This document shows positions 58,836-64,000 of a DNA stretch of 64,000 bases, piece after piece (the first letter of the stretch is position 1; each line of letters begins with the position of its first letter). Under the pieces are notes generated by a model. It had not been told where the DNA came from, did not search any database, and saw only the letters and a program-made list of their open reading frames with translations. Origin of the DNA: Hippopus hippopus (Eukaryota > Mollusca > Bivalvia > Cardiida > Cardiidae); assembly GCA_946811185.2 (NCBI GenBank), contig OX328097.1, positions 8,440,252 to 8,504,251 on the forward strand, given 5' to 3'. Both the position numbers and the translations under genes were made by a program.

Positions 58836-61231
58836 CTAGACATAAAGAGACAGAAAAAATACAATGTACATGTATTATATAAAACCATCCGGGCCCATAC
58901 TCACCAACAATTTTAAATTGCATTCTTAGTACAGAACCAGTTCTAGTATTACCCTTTACTACACAATGACGGCTTTTAATGACCCCGAGGGAGAAGCCTT
59001 TTGAAAATATTGTGGGAAAAGGAGAAAATGCTGGTAACCAGCATTTTCTCCTTTTCCAACAAAGTTTTCTACCCTATCAAAGAAAAATTGCGTCATTTGA
59101 GCCACTATGAAATTGTCATCTGCAAATGCTTTCAATTTAGATAGGTCTAAAATTCTGCCGTGTGGTTAAGGGAGAAGCTAATTTCTGTATGGCAAAACCA
59201 TTCAGTTTAGCCATCAGAAATTGTTTAACTTTGAAATTTTTAAAATTCTTAAGAATTAGACTAAAAACGATCTTAACCTTTACCAAATAATCCTGAGTTT
59301 TAATGCCCTGTAAGGAAAAAGCCTTTTGGAAACATAGTGGGAAAAAGAGAAAATGCATTCTTCCATTATCTTTCCTTTACACCTTTTATCTGCCTGAGTA
59401 GAGTTGATCAGTGACTCATCCTATTATTCTGTTGCAATTATTGATTTGTTTTCCGCTTATCATATGGGCAACACCTCCATAAGGCTGTCAATTATGTTAC
59501 CAGGAATAGTGTAACTAAGATAGAGAATGAAACTTACCCAAGTTACCCCTGCTTTTTAACTCTCTACCACACAATGAAATTCTAGACTTGTCCAACTTGA
59601 CCGTGTTTGCAGTCAACAAAAAAAAGTTTGCTAAAATGACAAAATTTGTTCTTGATAGGGTAGAAAACACTGAGGGAAAAGCAGAAAATGCTGGTTACCA
59701 GCATTTTCTCCTTTTTTCACAATGTTTTTAAAAGCCATCTCTCACAGGGTTGTTAAAAGACGGGACTGTGTGGTAAAGGGTTAACCTGCTTGGTGTAAAA
59801 CACTGTGTAACATGGGGCACTGGCTTAACTCTTTACCGCACGACAAAATGTTAGACTTGTCCAAATTGAAAGCACTTGCAGACGACAAAATAAACGTAAC
59901 TCAAAAATTGAAATTTGTTTCCAGCAGGGTAGAAAACATTGTGGGAAAAGGAGAAAATGCTGGTTACCAGCATTTTCTCCTTTTCCCACAATGTTTTCAA
60001 AAGGCTTCTATCTCAGGGTCGTAAAAACCAGGGATTGTTTGGTAAAGGGTTAACATCTAATCAAAGAGACTATTATAGGGCTTGTACTCACACCCTAAAT
60101 TGGCCCCTAGACTTGATGCTTACTATGTAATGTAGTGTCTGAACATGTGTCAATTATATGCGATACATCTACACATGCAGTGGGTTGACTTCAAATCGCC
60201 TTCAGTTTCAAATCTATAAAATTATCATTATAGAAAAGTGGATTCTCAAATATGGTTCAAAATCAACAGCAGTCTTGCAAGCACACCTATAAAACACTGA
60301 ATGACACAGATTCCTGACATTTCATCATATGACATTTTGTCAGATTGAAATTTTCATTAATGATAATTGCTTAGAAAGTGACAGTTGGTTGAAAGTGAAA
60401 TAACAGAAAATACATTTTGTAAAAATCCACTGAAACCCACCGAAAACTGCCTAGAGATAACAGAAAATTGATTCTTTACTACTGCAGAATTGACAAGATT
60501 CTAAATTGAATAAATACAGCATTTAAGCATTGATTTCAGATACTGGACATGACTTCACTCCTTAAACATTGTAGCGATTCTTTGGACCTAAATCTGTAAT
60601 TATTTACGAAAATATACCGACCTGGGGGCTTCTTTGTAAGCATGTGAACATTATTTCAGTCAATCAACTTAACATTACAACCCAGTAAGTGATTTTAATC
60701 TGGAAATCTTACTCGCAATCAGTATCATTTGTATAGATAGTTTCTGTCAGCAAGTTAAGAAAGACAAAATGATTGACCAAACATCATAGGCTTGAAAAAT
60801 TATTTAATGGAACATCATAATTGACAAACTTCTTTCCATGTCAAGTTATTCTACTAAAGGTAGGTTCAACCAAGTGTCATATGACGAATTGTCCTGCATC
60901 AATTTGATAGGAAATTGATTTATTAATCCATTTCCAAAATAAACAATTTCAAAATAAGTACCGTTTCCTATATGGAAACAGGTATACATGTAGATGTCAT
61001 TCAATCTTAAAGACCATTTGACTAGTTTCATACCTCCGGTGCACTCCCATACTGTAAGTTTGTGTTCTTCAAAACGAACCACTGCTTTTTCCATTTTCTA
61101 GAAATTTTGGTTCTTTTCATAAGCCACCCAGTTAACTCGTTCGGGCGCGAATCTTCATCATTATGTACACTAGAAGTGGACCGGTTTGTTAAACTGTTAG
61201 TCCGACTGTCAGTAGCCTCAGACGAGGCCAT
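58617..61231 (-). CDS. Small pleckstrin-homology-domain protein, two coding exons
   Basis: Joins 61231-61034 and 58835-58617, 138 residues. After a Ser/Thr/Asn-rich leader (1-33) comes one PH domain (about 34-130): LTGWLMKRTKISRKWKKQWF is the first strand pair, and RTYYIQADTESSQNNWMQAI is the last strand and C-terminal helix with its invariant tryptophan. PH domains bind phosphoinositides or proteins at membranes. The basic KRTKISRKWKK strand-loop could bind phosphoinositides; that is inference. The exact family is not recognised. The start at 61231 was preferred over an upstream in-frame ATG at 61432 because the extra 67 residues do not resemble a conserved protein and would fill much of the presumed promoter. 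Confidence 0.85.
58945..59365. repeat. Family A copies in the PH-gene intron
   Basis: A minus copy at about 58950-59172 and a truncated one at 59275-59365 that ends at the left half-palindrome. Confidence 0.55.
59450..59555. repeat. Short interspersed repeat, second copy
   Basis: GGGCAACACCTCCATAAGGC, CAGGAATAGTGTAACTAAGA and CCAAGTTACCCCTGC, counterpart of 39970-40135. Confidence 0.5.
59556..59784 (+). mobile_element. Family A MITE in PH-gene intron
   Basis: Complete, TTAA at both ends; about 40 bases separate it from the next complete copy. Confidence 0.78.
59825..60053 (+). mobile_element. Family A MITE, near-consensus
   Basis: 229 bp with TTAA at both ends and a near-perfect palindrome; almost identical to the copies at 44071, 44499 and 17856, suggesting a young subgroup. 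Confidence 0.85.
61034..61231 (-). CDS. PH-domain protein coding exon 1
   Basis: 66 codons, MASSEATDSRTNSL through GWLMKRTKISRKWKKQWFVL to YGSAPE, phase 0, donor GTATGA. The splice falls in the loop after strand 3 of the PH fold. Confidence 0.85.
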
Positions 61232-61766
61232 TATTTGCAGTTTCCACTCTCTTCTGAATAGAACTGACTGTGACTTTCTATAATATTTAGAAATGGACTG
61301 TTTACAATAGTGTGCCGTAAAGTTGTAATTTGTTTGTCGTAAACCTAGCAGTGGCATTAATGTAACCAAAATGCTTGATGCACTAGTAAATTGAAGTATT
61401 TCAATGTATTCGTCAATTCTTTTCACATTCATTTAAAAGGACAGCTGCAGGTTGATTGGTTTTTAAAAGATAAATCAGCACTATGTTACTGTCGTAATGG
61501 CCCACGTCACATGACCTTACGGTGTTAACAAAATTAAAAGCTGCGGTTTGAAGGCTAAAGGATGAAAAATATGTAGAGAAAAAAACTCTGCGTAAAGCAC
61601 AAACTAATTTATAGCTGGTTAGACAGTGTTGATTTGTTTAGAAATAACTTATCCAGTTTTCTTGTTATTTGTACGGATTAAACGTTTTTGCAGAGAAAAT
61701 AAGTTAAACCCGGAAATGGCGTATGGTAAATTTCACGAGTAAAAATTTACCTTTACACTTGTCAAG
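61232..61766. promoter_or_regulatory. Divergent (shared) promoter of the PH gene and PRKD
   Basis: Only 535 bases separate the two start codons and no mobile element intrudes. An inverted CCAAT box (ATTGG) is at 61455-61459, and CCCACGTCACATGACC (61501-61516) combines a CRE-like ACGTCA with an E-box-like CACATGA. Both 5' UTRs must lie here unless they have upstream exons. Sharing is inferred from spacing. Confidence 0.55.
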
Positions 61767-61901
61767 ATGTCGGATCCAGAATTGAGAAGGAATTTCTCTT
61801 TTCAAATGCAAATTGGCCTTACACGGGAACAAGTAAACATCGAAGGCGAGTTAACATTAGCTAGTTTGAAGGAAATAGCATGCGCTTTTGTAGACAGAAA
61901 G
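61767..61901 (+). CDS. PRKD: Protein kinase D (PRKD), first coding exon; gene runs off the window
   Basis: 45 codons, MSDPELRRNFSFQMQIGLTR then EQVNIEGELTLASLKEIACA and FVDRK, ending at donor GTAAGA in phase 0. FxxQIGLTRExV and the (A/V)CxxVDxK end match the N-terminal ubiquitin-like segment of animal protein kinase D, and the junction after K is where the next exon would begin FPE. PKDs are diacylglycerol-responsive Ser/Thr kinases with two C1 domains, a PH domain and a CAMK-type kinase domain; none of these is in the window. Only one exon was seen, so the call rests on 45 residues. Confidence 0.78.
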
Positions 61902-64000
61902 GTAAGATACCTTTTCGATTATCTGGCAAAGTGGTTCACACCCAACTGTTTTGCAAAACGATCTCGGGTTGTTAAAATGTTTCTAAATAGCCTTAACCCT
62001 TATCCTGCTAAATAAGTTAAATGGGACCTTCAAGCTGATAGTAAAAAAAACAGAATAATGGTAATTCAAATTTATTTCTTGGAGAAAAATATCTCCTTAT
62101 TGGACAGTGTAGATCTAAGATCAGTCTGCACGCTCTGTGCAGTCTGATCTTGATCTACACAGTCCGCACAAGGTCAGTTAGTCGCACTTAGCAGCCTAAG
62201 GGTTAAATGAAAGTAACGGTTCTCAAAGTAATGACAGTGCTTTGATTATTTTCCAGATCGCAAAATTATAGACACTTCTATATTGTGCTCATTTGCAGAT
62301 GACACATCAGGGTCCAAAGAATCCACTCGTCTGCTCATATTTACAAGTAAGAAATGGATGAGGACGAGTGAAATATCAGTCATGGTCGTCCGGCAGGACG
62401 AGTGGTGAATAGGAAATAGTAAACAAATAAGTTTTTCAGATGAATAGTTAATTTACAGGAGACAAAAACGGCCATTCCATTATTAAATAAGCAAATTAAG
62501 GGTATTCGGGAAATCAAATACTGAAACAGGACATAAAACGTGCTGGTGCCCACTCCAAATAAAGACCGGTTTCAAGTCAGCCAAATGATATAACCCGGGA
62601 CCTTTCATTGCAAACAAGAATGTTTTAATATGCTTTGGGTAGATCTAATGCAATACGAGCAACTTTGCTTATATTACAACGAACGATACTAACATTCACG
62701 CAAAAACTTTCCCGAAACCAGTTCGAAAAACTGTGTTGTTTTGGCTTTATTAATTTCTATAACTTGACCGGATAAATGGTACCGGTTGTTGAAACCCGGT
62801 ATTTAAGGTTCGTTGCTAAAGGAAACAATTTAATTAGTGTTTCCGTTTCGTCTGAAAAAAAATGTCAGAGTCCATTATTAGAAGGGTATTTCCTCGTCGG
62901 ACGAGTGAGGATCAAGCAGGGCAAGTGTTTTTTCAAAGGCACTTGTCCTACAGGACGAGTGCCTTTTCTGGAAAGTTTTGGACCCTGCACATTAAATTTG
63001 GCTTTAATGGTAGAAATGGCTTTGAAAAAGGTAGAAAAATATGAGTTGATGAGAACAATGAAATTACCAGCTTTTTCTACATTTAGTGGAATGGTTACAG
63101 TAGTTTTTTTTTTTACCCATTGTCATAAAGATAAGTGATTGTGTGGTGAGTACAGATAAAGATAAGAAGGGGCCCTAACCTTGTGATCTGAGAGAACCGT
63201 AGTGGACGAATTTGGTATAAAAGATGAGAGTATCTGTTCTACATGAATGGGAGCCAAGAACGGCCCCTGTACCAAAACAGCCCAGTGCCAAAATGGCCCA
63301 TGACCGAAATGACCCACTTTTTTGTCATTATTTAAAAACCATTGAAGTTCTTTGCCATCATTTTGATCACAAAATTAATTCTTAAACATTTTACTAGTAA
63401 TGTGAACTTTGATCATACATAAGAGCTAACTCTGACCAAGAATGCAGAGTATGTAACTGATACAAAAAATGAGTGGGATCAACTCAATAGAGGTCTGAGC
63501 TCAAGAAATTATTAATTTCATTTTACAATAAATCAGAGTAAGACAGTTTTATAATTTATTGTGAGGAAATTGATTGAAACAATAGTAAGCCTATTTGAAA
63601 AGTGGGCTGTGTTAGACTGGGCCGTTTTGGAAGTGTGCTTTTTTGACTTTCAACCCACTCCAGTTTTAGACTGGACACACTTAAAGATTTATGGTCAGCG
63701 TTTTGTTTCCCTGTGTAGGGAATGGGTCAGAAACCATACATATTAGGAAAAATGCATCCTTTTCTCCAGGGAGTTCAAGTTAAGTGGCAAGTTGGGTTTC
63801 TGAGCCAGAAGGTTGACTCATGGATTTTGTTGATGATGATTGTCATACATTAGAATCCGGGCTCGATGGAATGTCTGATTTAATATCCAGTTGGGACGAG
63901 CTAATTGTTGCATCATGATGCCTACATTTATACTTGACTTGTCAGTCTTCTTGAAACCAAACTCTGTAATGAGTTTAGAACACATAGGTTTGATTTTCTA
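61902..64000 (+). other. PRKD intron 1 (5' part)
   Basis: No further PRKD exon was found. A small GTAGATC palindrome is at 62103-62163; GGACGAGTG-type inverted repeats are at 62384-62405, 62890-62911 and 62938-62963; a degenerate family A remnant is near 63010-63150; short imperfect CCAAAANGGCCC units are at 63262-63316. From about 63330 to 64000 I see nothing recognisable. Confidence 0.5.
62103..62163. repeat. Small GTAGATC palindrome, clearest copy
   Basis: ACAGTGTAGATCTAAGATCA against TGATCTTGATCTACACAGT around CTGCACGCTCTGTGCAG. Confidence 0.65.

Larger units (their letters stand above)
58836..61033 (-). other. Intron of the PH-domain gene
   Basis: About 2.2 kb. It holds family A copies at 58950-59172, about 59275-59365 (truncated), 59556-59784 and 59825-60053, and a repeat around 59450-59550 shared with 39975-40130. 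From 60060 to 61030 I see nothing recognisable. Confidence 0.7.

Noticed and set aside
59812..60024. ORFs with NSLPxDKxLDxSKLKAFADDK and VGKGENAGYQHFLLFPQCFQ residues at many places
   Set aside because: They are translations of family A; open because it is short and AT-rich, and equally open on the other strand. Not protein-coding.
61028..61432. Longer start for the PH protein at 61432
   Set aside because: The extra 67 residues look like chance translation of promoter sequence, and the MASSEA start at 61231 suits the PH protein better.
62776..63138. 120-residue plus-strand ORF in PRKD intron
   Set aside because: No recognisable domain; its second half overlaps a degenerate family A remnant and no exon phase with PRKD is evident.

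Overview
This is a window of animal nuclear DNA: AT-rich, intron-rich and packed with short non-autonomous transposons. Split genes with GT-AG introns, metazoan SNW1, SLC22 and protein kinase D homologues, tRNA-derived SINEs and dense families of palindromic MITEs point to an invertebrate metazoan. A bivalve mollusc is my best guess; this is inference and the species cannot be named from the sequence. Nothing bacterial or viral was recognised. Four protein-coding genes can be assembled exon by exon with consistent reading phase. (1) An SLC22-type organic ion transporter lies on the minus strand, 21625 down to 5228, with 11 coding exons and 556 predicted residues. (2) SNW1 (SKIP/Prp45), a spliceosome and transcription cofactor, lies on the plus strand, 26856 to 43118, with 13 coding exons and 530 residues; it is complete from ATG to stop. 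(3) A small pleckstrin-homology-domain protein lies on the minus strand, 61231 down to 58617, with 2 coding exons and 138 residues. (4) The first coding exon of a protein kinase D (PRKD) gene lies on the plus strand, 61767 to 61901, and the gene continues past the window. The PH gene and PRKD are divergent, with about 535 bp between start codons, so they probably share a promoter. SLC22 and SNW1 are also divergent but about 5.2 kb apart. Almost everything else is repeats. The dominant one, called family A here, is a 215-235 bp element flanked by TTAA, with ends like TTAACCCTTTACCAAAC and a nearly loopless 45-50 bp palindrome in its centre. By eye there are at least 80 complete or decayed copies in both orientations, about 30 percent of the window, in the introns of the SLC22, SNW1 and PH genes and in the intergenic DNA; none interrupts a coding exon. 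An occupied site at 44499-44727, compared with an unoccupied relative near 21747, shows the TTAA target directly. Further families: a Helitron-like element with GACG-type simple repeat and terminal hairpins (927-1537, 7652-8287, about 10052-11153), a hAT-like MITE with 8-bp target duplication (1956-2212), a MITE with ends like GAGCCATGCTCTG, a MITE carrying a CTGATTGGCTAAACC stem, at least two tRNA-derived SINE families, several long imperfect palindromes, and a possible 2.5-kb hAT-like element in SNW1 intron 1. Layout: 1-5227 repeats and the SLC22 3' side; 5228-21625 SLC22; 21626-26855 repeats and the presumed SLC22 5' leader and SNW1 promoter; 26856-43118 SNW1, with its 3' UTR to about 43945; 43950-58616 repeat-filled intergenic DNA with no recognised gene; 58617-61231 PH gene; 61232-61766 shared promoter; 61767-64000 PRKD exon 1 and the start of its intron. 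Exon boundaries were read by eye from homology, splice sites and phase; no alignment or search was run.
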